Below, one piece after another: positions 1 to 9,189 of a stretch of DNA of 61,845 nucleotides (position 1 is its first letter; each line of letters begins with the position of its first letter). This DNA comes from Peptacetobacter sp. (GTDB taxonomy: Bacteria > Bacillota > Clostridia > Peptostreptococcales > Peptostreptococcaceae). The translations under genes were made by a program, and so were the position numbers. The notes under the pieces are model-generated. The model did not search any database, was not told the origin of the DNA, and saw only the letters and a list, made by a program, of their open reading frames with translations. The stretch lies in contig NZ_JARIBH010000081.1 in the NCBI RefSeq assembly GCF_029264495.1, positions 1 to 61,845 of the forward strand, written 5' to 3'.

Positions 1-296
1 AATGCTATTCTTTTGTAAGCTTCTGCTACTTCTGGATATCCTTCTCTATCTGCCTGTCTTGACATTGCTAAGTACATTCCTACTTCTGTACATTCTCCAG
101 TGAAGTTTGCTCTTAATCCTTCTACTATTTCTTCATCTACACCTTTAGCAACACCTATTCTATGTTCGTCAGCCCAAACTCTATCTCCGCCCATTTCTTC
201 GAATTTATCTGCTCCAACTTTACATACTGGACATTCTTCTGGTGCAGTTTCTCCTTCATGTATATATCCACATACTGTACAAACCCATTTTTTCAT
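1..296 (-). CDS. Reverse rubrerythrin (NADH peroxidase-type), N-terminal part, runs off the window
   Basis: The protein starts at ATG 296 behind a GGAGG (306-310) and is still open at base 1, so about 98 residues are visible. The first 35 residues form a rubredoxin-like iron site with two CxxC pairs (VCTVCGY and CPVC). A four-helix ferritin-like segment containing [15 protein letters not shown] follows. Having the rubredoxin domain in front of the diiron domain is the 'reverse' rubrerythrin layout. In clostridia such proteins reduce H2O2 and O2 in the cytoplasm with electrons from NADH or rubredoxin partners. A PerR-like palindrome lies just upstream, which fits peroxide control. The fold call is firm; the exact electron donor is not visible. 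Confidence 0.88.
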   Translation of the reverse strand, partial: MKKWVCTVCGYIHEGETAPEECPVCKVGADKFEEMGGDRVWADEHRIGVAKGVDEEIVEGLRANFTGECTEVGMYLAMSRQADREGYPEVAEAYKRIA

Positions 297-322
297 AATC
301 TTAATCCTCCACAATCTTTACT

Positions 323-337
323 TTATAATAATTTTAT
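323..337 (-). promoter_or_regulatory. Candidate PerR box upstream of reverse rubrerythrin
   Basis: TTATAATAATTTTAT matches the PerR consensus TTATAATnATTATAA at 12 of 14 defined positions. It sits about 30 bases before the rubrerythrin start, where a repressor of an oxidative-stress gene would be expected. The surrounding DNA is so AT-rich that a chance match is possible. The rest of 297-528 shows only A/T runs and no gene. Confidence 0.4.
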
Positions 338-528
338 TTGTTTTCTTTTTAAAGAGTTTTGTTATCTCTTTTATGTTATATATTATACCCCTGAAAAAAT
401 AGCCTAAACATATTTTTAAAAAAATTTTTTAATTTTTTATATTTTTTCTTATTTAAATATTTTTAGTCTATTTTATATTTTAAATTATGGAGTTTTCTAT
501 TTTAGTTTATTTATATATAGTTTTGATT

Positions 529-1341
529 TTATAGTTCTTTTATAATATTTTTTATTAACTTAGCAAAATTTATTTTTACTTTTTCTGTTGTTTCAATTAC
601 TTCTTTATGATTTAGTTTAGTTTTAGATATTCCAGCTGCCATATTTGTTATACATGATATCCCTATTACATCCATTCCACAATGTATAGCTGTGATAACT
701 TCTGGTACTGTTGACATTCCAACTGCGTCTGCTCCCAATATTCCTATCATCTTTATCTCTGCTGGAGTTTCATAGCTTGGACCTGATAAATAGGCATATA
801 CACCTTCTTTTAAATTTAAATTTTCTTTTTCCCCAATTTTTTTTATTAAATTTCTATGTTTTTCACTATATGCATTTGACATATCTGGAAATCTAGGTCC
901 TATTTTGTCATCATTTTTCCCTATAAGAGGATTTGAACCACTAAGATTTATATGGTCTTCAATAATCATCAAATCTCCCGGTTTAAAGTTTTTATTTACT
1001 CCTCCTGCTGCATTTGTCACTATTAATGTTTTTGCTCCTAACATTTTTATAACTCTTACTGGAATAGTTGTTGTTTCTTGCGAATATCCTTCATAATAAT
1101 GAAATCTTCCTTGCATAGCAATAACTTTTTTACCTTCTAAATCACCTATTATTAATTCTCCAATATGACCTTCTACTGTAGATACAGGAAAATTAGGTAT
1201 ATCTTTATATTTTATCCTTATTGGATTTTCTATTTTTTCAGCCATAGACCCCAATCCAGATCCTAATATAAGTGCTATTTCTGGTTTTATGTTTGTTAAG
1301 GTTTGTATATACTCTACAGATTCTAATATTTTTTTATACAT
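529..1341 (-). CDS. punA: Purine nucleoside phosphorylase (trimeric PNP)
   Basis: About 270 residues, normal for the trimeric inosine/guanosine phosphorylases of purine salvage, which split purine nucleosides with phosphate to base and ribose-1-phosphate. Family signatures seen are ALILGSGLG near residue 27 (phosphate loop), GHIGELIIG, MQGRFHYYEGY, VTNAAGGVN, and the late segment GADAVGMSTVPEV with the substrate-binding residues. I place the start at ATG 1341, eight bases after AAGGAG; the in-frame GTG at 1350 would overlap that site. It lies upstream of the rubrerythrin on the same strand, with a 230-base gap that lacks a clear hairpin terminator. Confidence 0.93.
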   Translation of the reverse strand: MYKKILESVEYIQTLTNIKPEIALILGSGLGSMAEKIENPIRIKYKDIPNFPVSTVEGHIGELIIGDLEGKKVIAMQGRFHYYEGYSQETTTIPVRVIKMLGAKTLIVTNAAGGVNKNFKPGDLMIIEDHINLSGSNPLIGKNDDKIGPRFPDMSNAYSEKHRNLIKKIGEKENLNLKEGVYAYLSGPSYETPAEIKMIGILGADAVGMSTVPEVITAIHCGMDVIGISCITNMAAGISKTKLNHKEVIETTEKVKINFAKLIKNIIKEL

Positions 1342-1617
1342 TAGTATCACTCCTTATAATATTATATTTACTATTTAACATATAATAACATCATGAATGT
1401 ATATTTACAACTTAATAAATTCTTTAAATACTTATTATAATTTTCATATTAAAAATTTATTTCATAATATGTTACTTTCATAGCTTAATTTTAATCTACT
1501 CTTCATAAAAATACATATCTTTAACTATTTATAAAATCCACAGTTTAGACTATAATATATATTAAGTTATTTACTATATAAAATATATAATTATCTACAT
1601 GAAATGGAGGAACTGTA
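1342..1617. other. Divergent intergenic region between punA and the DUF3800 gene
   Basis: About 275 bases of AT-rich DNA between two genes that face away from each other. It must hold both promoters, but none stands out clearly. I see no further gene, repeat or RNA structure here. Confidence 0.5.
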
Positions 1618-2403
1618 GTGATAAATATCTATATCGATGACTCAGGTAGTAGAAGTATTAAAGATTTAGACCAACCTATATACCTTCTTACTGCTGTTTG
1701 TATAAATAATAAATATTTCAAAGAAATAAATGATGATATAAATAAAATATCTGAAATATTTAAATATAAAATAGAAAATACTTTAGAATCATCTTTTAAT
1801 AAAAATACTTATACAGAAAAAAGAGCTCACAAAATGTCTAATCTACTTACAAATTTAATTGTTGATAAATCATTTGAACTTCATTGTTCTGAAATTATAA
1901 GAGGAGATATTCCATATATAATATTGGATAAAGAAGATAGAATAAATACAATAAAAAAAGTTTTGAGAGTTGTAGAGAAATACAATTTACCCATTTTTAC
2001 TATATATTGTAATAAAGAAGATTTTTCATCAAAATACGGTAAAAATAATAACTCTGAAGATTTATTAAATAAAAATATGACAAAAATTTTTATTGATACA
2101 TTATTAGATTATTTGACAGAAATAGATGAACAAGCTTGTTTAATTGCTGATGAAGGAAATTATACAATATCTAATTATATTATTCCATATATTCGTGAAA
2201 TAGATAATGAGCGAATTAGCTGTGAAGTGATGCAGAAAAAAAGTTTTGAAAGCGTAAATATTCAATTGGCAGATATTTGTGCATATACAACAAATATGAG
2301 TTTAATGTATAAAATAAAAAAAGATAATTATAAGCACAAAAATATAGCAATAGATTTATTTAGTTTAATTTCAGATTATAGCATAGTAAAAAAGGTCTAC
2401 TAA
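1618..2403 (+). CDS. DUF3800 family protein
   Basis: 261 residues starting at GTG 1618, seven bases after GGAGG (1606-1610). The N-terminus MINIYIDDSGS with paired Asp 7/8, the middle ADEGN and the C-terminal S-x-N-x-QLADICAY segment are the hallmarks of DUF3800, a family with an RNase H-like fold and conserved acidic residues that suggest a metal-dependent nuclease. Members are scattered and often found singly or beside mobile or defence genes. The gene stands alone, between divergent punA and a terminator, and the nearest plus-strand gene has its own promoter. Its substrate is unknown; nuclease activity is an inference from the acidic residues. Confidence 0.8.
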   Translation: MINIYIDDSGSRSIKDLDQPIYLLTAVCINNKYFKEINDDINKISEIFKYKIENTLESSFNKNTYTEKRAHKMSNLLTNLIVDKSFELHCSEIIRGDIPYIILDKEDRINTIKKVLRVVEKYNLPIFTIYCNKEDFSSKYGKNNNSEDLLNKNMTKIFIDTLLDYLTEIDEQACLIADEGNYTISNYIIPYIREIDNERISCEVMQKKSFESVNIQLADICAYTTNMSLMYKIKKDNYKHKNIAIDLFSLISDYSIVKKVY

Positions 2404-2526
2404 TTTAAAATATATAATTATTAATCTATCAATCATATTTCTATTCATATTAATATACAAAACTCTTATATTTAGTGCATATAAACTTTCATTCAGAATT
2501 TAAATAAATTAAATCTTAAATATGAA

Positions 2527-2557
2527 AAAGGGCTATTCTTCTTAAAGTTAGCCCTTT
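2527..2557. terminator. Rho-independent terminator after the DUF3800 gene
   Basis: AAAGGGCTA (2527-2535) pairs perfectly with TAGCCCTTT (2549-2557), followed on the plus strand by an A/T-rich run with several Ts. On the minus strand it lies downstream of the tandem hairpin motif described next. Confidence 0.8.
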
Positions 2558-2579
2558 ATTATTTTTATAATAAAAAAAG

Positions 2580-2665
2580 TGAAACCCGTCACCTCGTGTT
2601 CCACTCCTTATAATTCTCTATACTGATTTCTTAGAATACACCCGTCATCTCGTGTAATATTCCAA
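2580..2665 (-). other. Two copies of a 16-base motif in tandem small hairpins, possible short RNA
   Basis: ACCCGTCACCTCGTGT (2584-2599) and ACCCGTCATCTCGTGT (2640-2655) differ at one base and are 56 bases apart. Their G+C content is far above the surroundings. Read on the minus strand each copy can fold as a small hairpin (flanks GTGGAA/TTTCAC around the copy at 2584; ACAC/GTGT around the copy at 2640). The hairpin around 2584 is followed by seven Ts, as in a terminator. No open reading frame covers it. It may be a small RNA, a tandem protein-binding site, or a remnant of a mobile element; I do not recognise a known family. Confidence 0.35.
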
Positions 2666-2747
2666 TCTATCTTCACTTATATATTAACATAATTTCTTTA
2701 ATTTTTCAATTTTTACTTTAATTTTCGCAGTAATATTATTAAAATTA

Positions 2748-2790
2748 TTGACATTATATTATATCTGTTATATATTATCTATAACAGATA
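2748..2790 (+). promoter_or_regulatory. Promoter and operator of the GntR/DUF1648 operon
   Basis: A -35 box TTGACA (2748-2753) and -10 box TATATT (2771-2776) are 17 bases apart. A perfect inverted repeat, TATCTGTTATA (2762-2772) and TATAACAGATA (2780-2790) with a 7-base spacer, covers the -10 box. That is the position of an autoregulatory operator for the GntR-type regulator that follows directly. The remaining gap, 2404-2526 and 2666-2747, shows nothing else. Confidence 0.8.
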
Positions 2791-2811
2791 TAATATAAGG
2801 AGGCTATAATA

Positions 2812-3201
2812 ATGCAATTTGAATTAGATTTTAATAGTGATAAGTCTATATATATTCAGATAGAAGAAAATATTATAAAATCCATTGCAAAAGGTGATTT
2901 GAAAATTGGAGATTCTCTTCCTTCTGTAAGAAATATGGCTGAAAACATAGGGGTTAATCTACATACAGCTAATAAAGCTTACAATTCTCTTAAAGATAAA
3001 GGTTATTTAAATATAGATAGAAGAAAAGGTGCTATTGTTTCAGATTTACCTCTCAAAAAAAATTCAGATTCAGAAAAGAACTTATATAGTGAGCTAGAAA
3101 TATTTATTTGTAATGCTTTTTTATCTGGTATAAGTAAAGAAGAATTTATTGATTTTTCAAAAAAAATTTATAATGAATGTGAGGTTATAAAAAATGACTA
3201 A
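2812..3201 (+). CDS. GntR family (YtrA subfamily) transcriptional regulator
   Basis: 129 residues: a winged helix-turn-helix of about 70 residues (IYIQIEENIIKSIAKGD, SLPSVRNMAENIGVN, TANKAYNSLKDKGYL) followed by a short helical tail with no large ligand-binding domain. This is the YtrA architecture, which usually controls a neighbouring membrane transporter or membrane protein gene. It starts at ATG 2812 after AAGGAGG and overlaps the next gene by 8 bases, so the two are translationally coupled. It very likely represses its own operon through the palindrome over its -10 box. The inducing signal is not visible; in this subfamily it is often cell-envelope stress or antibiotics. Confidence 0.88.
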   Translation: MQFELDFNSDKSIYIQIEENIIKSIAKGDLKIGDSLPSVRNMAENIGVNLHTANKAYNSLKDKGYLNIDRRKGAIVSDLPLKKNSDSEKNLYSELEIFICNAFLSGISKEEFIDFSKKIYNECEVIKND

Positions 3202-4321
3202 CTTTTTACTAGTTATAATAATATTATTATTTTCAATGATAATAATGTCTGTATCTTTTTACTATATGCAAAATTTTTCAAATAAAAATATTTTTTATGG
3301 TGTAAATATTCCTAAAAAATATAGAGATTATGATGAATTGAAAAAAAGTGATAAATATTATAAAAAATCAATCTTATTATTGAGTTTTACATCTTTATTT
3401 TTACAAATAGCTTTTTATATAGCTGCTAGTTATTGTGAAAATAAATATATTTACATATTATCTTTTTATTTCCCTATATTATTTTTAAGTATAGCTTCTT
3501 TCATTGTTTATTTCAAAACGTATAAGGCTGTACTTTCTTTTAAAAAAGAATTTTTATCGACTATTGATAAAGAATTAGATTCTAAAAAAGTGCAGATATT
3601 CGATATCAATTTTTTAAAAGAAAAAGAAAAACTAATAAAAAAATATCGTATTTTATGTATTATACCTATTTTAATTACATTTTTAATAACATTATATATT
3701 ATTTTAAATTATAATAAGATACCAAATATGATGCCTGTTCATTATAATTATCTAGGTGTTGCTGATAAATTTATTGAAAAAAATGTATCATCATTTTTAT
3801 TTCAATTATCTTATCCTTTGATTATGATGATTATACTTTATTTTTCAATTATAAGTTCTTTAAAATCTAGAATAAAAATGAATGATAAAAATTCTGAGAA
3901 TTTTTCAATTTCTAAGTTGAAATATTTGGAATATTTGGCTTTTTCATCTTTTATCATGCTAGTATCAATGTCAATACTTTTGAACTCTATTTCTTTAGCT
4001 CTATTATTCAAAAGTTTAAACATTGTGATTAATATTACTACTACTGTTTTAATGTTATTTTCAATAATTCCTATTATTTATTTTTCAATCAAAATCAAAA
4101 ATGATTCTTCTTCTGATTCTTCTTATTCAGTTGAAGATGATGATGAGCATTGGATTTTAGGAAGTATATATTATAATAAAAATGATCCATCTGCTTTTAC
4201 TTCAAAAAGATTCGGTATTGGTTGGACTGTTAATTTAGGAAATATAAAAGGCAAATCTTTTTGTATACTAATACTATTATTCGTATTTTGGGTAGTTTTC
4301 TTTTCAATAAAATATCTTTAA
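3194..4321 (+). CDS. DUF1648/DUF5808 membrane protein
   Basis: 375 residues with about eight hydrophobic segments. After the third-fourth segment comes IPNMMPVHYNYLGVADKF, the DUF1648 signature (also seen in SdpI-like immunity proteins). The end has GSIYYNKNDPSAFTSKRFGIG, the DUF5808 signature. Proteins of this layout are commonly paired with YtrA-type GntR regulators in Firmicutes, as here with an 8-base overlap. A role in envelope homeostasis or resistance to membrane-active peptides is inferred from SdpI relatives; no direct evidence for the substrate exists in the sequence. Confidence 0.82.
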   Translation: MTNFLLVIIILLFSMIIMSVSFYYMQNFSNKNIFYGVNIPKKYRDYDELKKSDKYYKKSILLLSFTSLFLQIAFYIAASYCENKYIYILSFYFPILFLSIASFIVYFKTYKAVLSFKKEFLSTIDKELDSKKVQIFDINFLKEKEKLIKKYRILCIIPILITFLITLYIILNYNKIPNMMPVHYNYLGVADKFIEKNVSSFLFQLSYPLIMMIILYFSIISSLKSRIKMNDKNSENFSISKLKYLEYLAFSSFIMLVSMSILLNSISLALLFKSLNIVINITTTVLMLFSIIPIIYFSIKIKNDSSSDSSYSVEDDDEHWILGSIYYNKNDPSAFTSKRFGIGWTVNLGNIKGKSFCILILLFVFWVVFFSIKYL

Positions 4322-4388
4322 ATAGTTAAAATAATTAGTAACTATTATCAAATTTTATAACTTAATAAAATAATATGTGTAATAAACA

Positions 4389-4427
4389 AAAGCTATGGCG
4401 GTACTATCATTAGTTCACCATAGCTTT
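4389..4427. terminator. Bidirectional terminator between convergent genes
   Basis: AAAGCTATGG (4389-4398) pairs with CCATAGCTTT (4418-4427). A/T runs flank both sides, so it can serve the plus-strand GntR operon and the minus-strand Nif3-like gene. Confidence 0.8.
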
Positions 4428-4463
4428 CTATTATTTTTGATAAATAAAATTATATGTATTATT

Positions 4464-5267
4464 CTATACAATGTTAAATGGATTTAAATTTATTTCACTT
4501 TTCATAACTTCTATATCTTTAAATTCATTTTTTAAGAAATCACTCATAACATCTTTAAAAATATCTTCACTGTCAAAGTGGCCACAATCTACTAAATTCA
4601 TTCCCATATCTAATACATCTTGTGCATCATGATATTTTACATCTCCAGTTAGAATGACATCTGCACCCTCATTTAATGCAAGTTTTGCAAACTCTGAACC
4701 AGATCCAGTTACAACAGCTACTTTAGATATTTCTTTTTCTAAATCTCCAACAACTCTTAAAGAATCTGCTTTTAATATTTTTTTTATTTTGTTACATAAA
4801 TCTTTTAATTTTATACTTTCTTCTAATTCTCCTATACGTCCAAGTCCATATGTTTCTCCATCACAGTAATCTTGATAAGAATCTATCTTATCCAAAACTT
4901 TTGTATTTTTAATTTCCATAATTTTCATAAAATAATCATTCAATCCATCAAATGCTATGTCAAAATTTGTGTGCATAGAATATATAGATATATTATTTTT
5001 TATAAGTTTGTGTATTAATTTTCCTTTGTAATCATCTGTTGTGATTTTTTTTATTTTCCCAAAAATAAATGGATGATGTGTTACTATAAGATTAACATTT
5101 TTATCTATTGCTTCATCAACCACTGATTCATTAGCTTCTAATACAGTCATTATTTTTTTTATATCTGAGCTTAAATCACCGACTATTAATCCTACATTAT
5201 CCCACTCGTATGCTAAATTCAGTGGATATTTATTTTCTATTTTTGTTATTATATCATTTAATTTCAT
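4464..5267 (-). CDS. Nif3-like dinuclear metal centre protein (YqfO/GTP cyclohydrolase I type 2 family)
   Basis: 267 residues from ATG 5267, which follows AAAGGTGAT; an in-frame GTG at 5276 lies inside that site and is rejected. Seen are YEWDNVGLIVGD near the start, VTHHPFIFGK with the paired metal-binding histidines, SMHTNFDIAFDGLN, VAVVTGSGSEFAKLALNEGADVILTGDVKYHDAQDV, and a late CGHFDSE. These are the metal ligand blocks of the widespread Nif3 family, which forms a toroidal hexamer with two metals per subunit. The biochemical role remains poorly settled. The gene follows trmK by about 37 bases, the conserved dnaG-rpoD-trmK-nif3 order of Gram-positives. This is the short form without the inserted PII-like domain. 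Confidence 0.9.
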   Translation of the reverse strand: MKLNDIITKIENKYPLNLAYEWDNVGLIVGDLSSDIKKIMTVLEANESVVDEAIDKNVNLIVTHHPFIFGKIKKITTDDYKGKLIHKLIKNNISIYSMHTNFDIAFDGLNDYFMKIMEIKNTKVLDKIDSYQDYCDGETYGLGRIGELEESIKLKDLCNKIKKILKADSLRVVGDLEKEISKVAVVTGSGSEFAKLALNEGADVILTGDVKYHDAQDVLDMGMNLVDCGHFDSEDIFKDVMSDFLKNEFKDIEVMKSEINLNPFNIV

Positions 5268-5304
5268 AATAATCACCTTTTTAAATTTAAAATTAAATTA
5301 TAGT

Positions 5305-5991
5305 TTATAAAAGATTTTCTAATTTTTTTATTTTGATTTCTATTTCTCTTCTTTTCTCTGATATAGTTTCACTTTCTATACCGTCTAATTTATCTAGTAT
5401 AGCCTTATTTGATCTTATTTTTTTATTTATAAATTCAGTAAATAGTTCATTTTTATTGTTTAGTAACTTTTCTCCAACTTCATAATATATTTCGTCTTCA
5501 GGAATATTATTTTTTCCAGTGTACTTAGCTGTCATTATTTCATATATTCTAAAGTCTTCATTTTCAAGAGTTTCTTCCATTATTTCATATCCATTATTTA
5601 GTAGATATTTTCTTAATTCTTCTTGTGCTTGCATAGGTTGAAGTATCAATTTTTCTGCATTTTGTGCTACTTCTTTTTTAGCTTCTAATATATCAGCTAT
5701 TAATATACCTCCCATACCAGCTATTATAATTTCATCTACTTCGCCTTTTTCTAATACTTCTATTCCTGAGCCACATCTTAAATCTGTTTTATTTTCTAAA
5801 GAATTATGTCTTACTTCTTTTCTAGCATTTTCTAAAGGCCCTTTATTTATATCTGCTAAAATTGCAAATGGTATTTTATTATTTTTTAGTAAATAAACAG
5901 GTATATATCCATGGTCAGTTCCTATATCTGCTATTCTTTTTCCATCAGTTACAAATGATGCTATTTTATATAATCTATCCGTTAATTTCAT
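5305..5991 (-). CDS. trmK: tRNA (adenine-22-N1) methyltransferase TrmK
   Basis: 228 residues. The N-terminus has a Rossmann-type SAM site: IADIGTDHGYIPVYL (residues about 20-34), ADINKGPLENAR, and the catalytic loop EIIIAGMGGILIADIL. A helical coiled-coil C-terminus follows. TrmK methylates N1 of A22 in tRNA in Gram-positive bacteria. It starts at ATG 5991 after AAAGGAA and is separated from rpoD by a strong terminator, so it is probably read by partial read-through or its own promoter. It sits upstream of the Nif3-like gene, as in many Firmicutes. Confidence 0.92.
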   Translation of the reverse strand: MKLTDRLYKIASFVTDGKRIADIGTDHGYIPVYLLKNNKIPFAILADINKGPLENARKEVRHNSLENKTDLRCGSGIEVLEKGEVDEIIIAGMGGILIADILEAKKEVAQNAEKLILQPMQAQEELRKYLLNNGYEIMEETLENEDFRIYEIMTAKYTGKNNIPEDEIYYEVGEKLLNNKNELFTEFINKKIRSNKAILDKLDGIESETISEKRREIEIKIKKLENLL

Positions 5992-6022
5992 ATTATTTTC
6001 CTTTCAATATTTATTATATAGA

Positions 6023-6053
6023 AAAAATACGTCTTTAAGTAAGACGTATTTTT
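6023..6053 (-). terminator. Terminator downstream of rpoD
   Basis: A 13-base perfect stem: AAAAATACGTCTT (6023-6035) and AAGACGTATTTTT (6041-6053) with a 5-base loop. It lies between the end of rpoD and the start of trmK, so it limits read-through into trmK and the Nif3-like gene. Confidence 0.88.
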
Positions 6054-6063
6054 ATATATTTTA

Positions 6064-7230
6064 TTAGTCAAGATAGTCTCTAAGTTTTTTAGATCTACTA
6101 GGATGTCTTAATTTTCTAAGTGCTTTTGCTTCTATCTGTCTTATTCTTTCTCTTGTTACATCAAATTCTTTACCTACTTCTTCAAGAGTTCTAGCTCTAC
6201 CATCGTCAAGACCAAATCTTAATTTAAGAACTTTTTGTTCTCTTTCATTTAAAGAACCTAAAACTTCTTCTATTTGTTCTTTTAATAGTGAGTATGCTGC
6301 TGAAATATCTGGAGCTGGAGCATCATCATCTGGTATGAAATCACCTAAATGAGAATCTTCTTCTTCTCCTATTGGTGTTTCTAAAGATACTGGATCTTGT
6401 GCTATTTTCATTATTTCTCTAACTTTTTCTTCAGATAAATCCATTTCTTTAGCTATTTCTTCAGGTTTAGCATCTCTACCCAATTCTTGTAATAACTGTC
6501 TTGAAACTCTCATTAATTTATTTATTGTTTCAACCATATGTACTGGTATTCTTATTGTTCTAGCTTGGTCTGCTATGGCACGTGTTATAGCCTGTCTTAT
6601 CCACCATGTTGCATATGTACTGAATTTAAATCCTTTTTCATAGTCGAATTTTTCAACAGCTTTTATAAGACCTAAATTTCCTTCTTGTATTAAATCAAGG
6701 AATAACATTCCTCTACCAACATATCTTTTAGCTATACTTACAACTAATCTTAAGTTTGCTTCAACAAGTCTTTGTTTTGCTAATTCATCACCTTCGTGCA
6801 TTCTTTTAGCATACTCTACTTCTTCATGAGGTTTAAGTAGTGGTATTTTACCTATTTCTTTAAGGTACATTCTTACAGGGTCATCTATACTTATACCTTT
6901 AGGTAAAGATAAGTCTATTGTTTCTGAATCACCATCTTTTTCATCATCATCAGGATTAGAATCATCTATATGATCAAATTCCATATCATTATTATTTCTT
7001 TCAATAAAAGTTGCATTATTCTTTTTAGATTTTTCATCTACTAATTCTATGCCTACACTTTGAAGTGTTTCATAAAGGTTATCCATCTGTTCTTTATTCA
7101 TTTCCACTGTTTCAAAAGCATCACCTATTTCTTCAAATGTAAGAGATCCGTTCTTCTTTCCCTTTAATATCAGTGCGTTTGCTTTCTCTTTTAATTCTTT
7201 TTTGTTGTCTGCATTTTTTACTTTATCCAC
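6064..7230 (-). CDS. rpoD: RNA polymerase primary sigma factor (SigA/RpoD)
   Basis: 388 residues, the usual length of a Gram-positive SigA. Domains in order: region 1.1 (about 1-80), a short acidic linker, region 1.2 ([14 protein letters not shown]), region 2 with the -10 recognition helix block ending [20 protein letters not shown], region 3 ([11 protein letters not shown] to [11 protein letters not shown]), and region 4 with the -35 helix-turn-helix [20 protein letters not shown]. It directs core polymerase to housekeeping promoters. It follows dnaG by 13 bases, the classical macromolecular synthesis operon, and ends at a strong terminator. Confidence 0.97.
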   Translation of the reverse strand: MDKVKNADNKKELKEKANALILKGKKNGSLTFEEIGDAFETVEMNKEQMDNLYETLQSVGIELVDEKSKKNNATFIERNNNDMEFDHIDDSNPDDDEKDGDSETIDLSLPKGISIDDPVRMYLKEIGKIPLLKPHEEVEYAKRMHEGDELAKQRLVEANLRLVVSIAKRYVGRGMLFLDLIQEGNLGLIKAVEKFDYEKGFKFSTYATWWIRQAITRAIADQARTIRIPVHMVETINKLMRVSRQLLQELGRDAKPEEIAKEMDLSEEKVREIMKIAQDPVSLETPIGEEEDSHLGDFIPDDDAPAPDISAAYSLLKEQIEEVLGSLNEREQKVLKLRFGLDDGRARTLEEVGKEFDVTRERIRQIEAKALRKLRHPSRSKKLRDYLD

Positions 7231-7243
7231 ACTTAAACCCCCT

Positions 7244-9079
7244 TTATAAACTTCTCAATCTTTTATTTAAATCTACTGTTTTCAAAGCTATATTCATTAT
7301 TTCAATATCTAGCTCTTTTATCGCTTCTTTATTAGAATCATCCATTTTTTTTCTATTTTGTTCTAATTCTGATTGATGTTTTCTTAGATTTTCTATTTTA
7401 TTTTTTAATGCATTTCGTTTAACTGTTCTTATTGTTTCTTCTATTTCATGAAAATTATTTATATCTATAAGTTCTAAAGAAATCTCTTTTAATGTATTTA
7501 AATAACTCTCATCTATATTATCCAATTTTTGAAAATCCAATACTTCTTCTGGATCTAATTTTTCTAAAACTTTGATTATATTTATACTATCTTTAAGTAA
7601 TAAATCACTTTCATCTATTTTTAGTAGTATCTTTTCTCTTAAAAATGGAAATTTCATCATCATTTTTATTAATGTTATTTCCGTAGTTTCCTCTCCATTT
7701 TTAGCTACTTCTACTTTTTCTATATTTAATTTTTCTTCTTTAGTATTAAAATTATTAAATTTATTGTCTTTTTTTAATGATTTTTTTGTATAATATGATT
7801 TACCGTATATTTCCCTTTTTACAGCATCTTCATCTAATTGAACTATTTTGCTTAAATATTTTATGTAATAGTCTATTTCTACTGGACTTTTTATTTGTTT
7901 AATAATATCAACTGCACTTTTCGCAAATTTTATTTTGTTTTCATCTTTATTCAAATCAAATGATAATTTTAATTTATCTATTTTAAATTTTATCCGAGGT
8001 ACAGCTTCTTTTATTGCATCTTTATATCCTTCTGTTTTATATTTTCTAACATATTCATCTGGATCTTTTGCATCTTTCAAATCTAACACTTTTACTGATA
8101 ACCCTGCTTCAACCAAAATATCAATTGCTCTAATAGTTGCTTTCACACCTGCTTCATCAGAATCATATGATATTATTACATTGTCTGCATATCTTTTTAT
8201 TAAATTAGCTTGCTGACTTGTAAGTGCTGTTCCTAATGTAGCAACTGCTATTTGAATTCCATATTGGTATAAAGATATTAAATCCATATAACCTTCAACT
8301 AAAATAACTGTCCTTGTAGTTAAGTTTTTTCTTGCAAAATTTAGTCCATATAAGTTATATCTTTTATTAAATATTTGTGTATCTGGAGAATTTAAGTATT
8401 TTGGAAGAGAATCATCTAAAACTCTACCACCAAATCCTATGACATTGCCTCTATAATCAAATATAGGGAACATCACTCTATTTCTAAATTTATCATAATA
8501 CTTACCTGTTTTAGTACTTTTCCCAATTAGGCCACACTCTATAAGGTCTTTTTCTGTATAACCTCTGTTATTTATTAAATATTCCATTAGACTATTCCAT
8601 GAATCTAGAGAATATCCCAAGCCAAATCTTTTTATAGTTTTATCATCAAGTCCTCTATTCCTAAGGTATTCGTAGCCTTTATTTTTTGTACTCATTAGAT
8701 TTGATAAATAAAACCTAGCTGCTTCAGTGTGTATATCTTGATATCTTTTACTTAATTCTAATCTTTTTTTTGTGTCTTCATCTATGTTTAAATTTATATC
8801 TATTCCGCATCTAGTTGCTAGCATTCTCACTGCATCCATAAAATCTAGATTTTCCATCTTCATGATAAAATTTATAACATCTCCACCTTCACCACAACCA
8901 AAACATTTATAAACTTGTTTTGATGTACTTATATGAAATGAAGGTGTTTTTTCGACATGAAAAGGACATAAAGCTTTATAGTTTTGACCAGATGGTTGTA
9001 TTTTTATATATTCGCCTATTATACTAGCAATATCACATCTAGCTTTTATTTCATCTATAATCTCTTTCATATCGTTCAT
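7244..9079 (-). CDS. dnaG: DNA primase
   Basis: 611 residues. The zinc ribbon near the start has Cys38, His41, Cys59 and Cys62. The central TOPRIM core includes [17 protein letters not shown] and SYDSDEAG, the acidic metal-binding clusters. The C-terminal third is a helical helicase-binding domain ending in a long charged helix. DnaG makes the RNA primers for lagging-strand synthesis at the replication fork. The start at ATG 9079 follows AAGGATG by seven bases. It heads the dnaG-rpoD operon. The tail is rich in Lys, Glu and Asn, as usual in this genome. Confidence 0.97.
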   Translation of the reverse strand: MNDMKEIIDEIKARCDIASIIGEYIKIQPSGQNYKALCPFHVEKTPSFHISTSKQVYKCFGCGEGGDVINFIMKMENLDFMDAVRMLATRCGIDINLNIDEDTKKRLELSKRYQDIHTEAARFYLSNLMSTKNKGYEYLRNRGLDDKTIKRFGLGYSLDSWNSLMEYLINNRGYTEKDLIECGLIGKSTKTGKYYDKFRNRVMFPIFDYRGNVIGFGGRVLDDSLPKYLNSPDTQIFNKRYNLYGLNFARKNLTTRTVILVEGYMDLISLYQYGIQIAVATLGTALTSQQANLIKRYADNVIISYDSDEAGVKATIRAIDILVEAGLSVKVLDLKDAKDPDEYVRKYKTEGYKDAIKEAVPRIKFKIDKLKLSFDLNKDENKIKFAKSAVDIIKQIKSPVEIDYYIKYLSKIVQLDEDAVKREIYGKSYYTKKSLKKDNKFNNFNTKEEKLNIEKVEVAKNGEETTEITLIKMMMKFPFLREKILLKIDESDLLLKDSINIIKVLEKLDPEEVLDFQKLDNIDESYLNTLKEISLELIDINNFHEIEETIRTVKRNALKNKIENLRKHQSELEQNRKKMDDSNKEAIKELDIEIMNIALKTVDLNKRLRSL

Positions 9080-9189
9080 CTAAACACATCCTTATTTTTT
9101 GTCTTAACATTTCTATTTTACACAATTTAAAATCTTTGTCAATGTTTTAATATATAAATAATTCTATTTTTTATTTAAATTCCCTCTTT

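Noticed and set aside
100-407. Overlapping plus-strand reading frames at 100-407
   Set aside because: They run antisense to the reverse rubrerythrin, lack ribosome sites and have compositions typical of shadow frames.
2584-2655. The tandem hairpins as a guanidine-II (mini-ykkC) riboswitch or CRISPR remnant
   Set aside because: The conserved ACGR tetraloops with GC stems are not formed and no guanidine gene lies downstream; only two copies and no spacer-repeat regularity for CRISPR.
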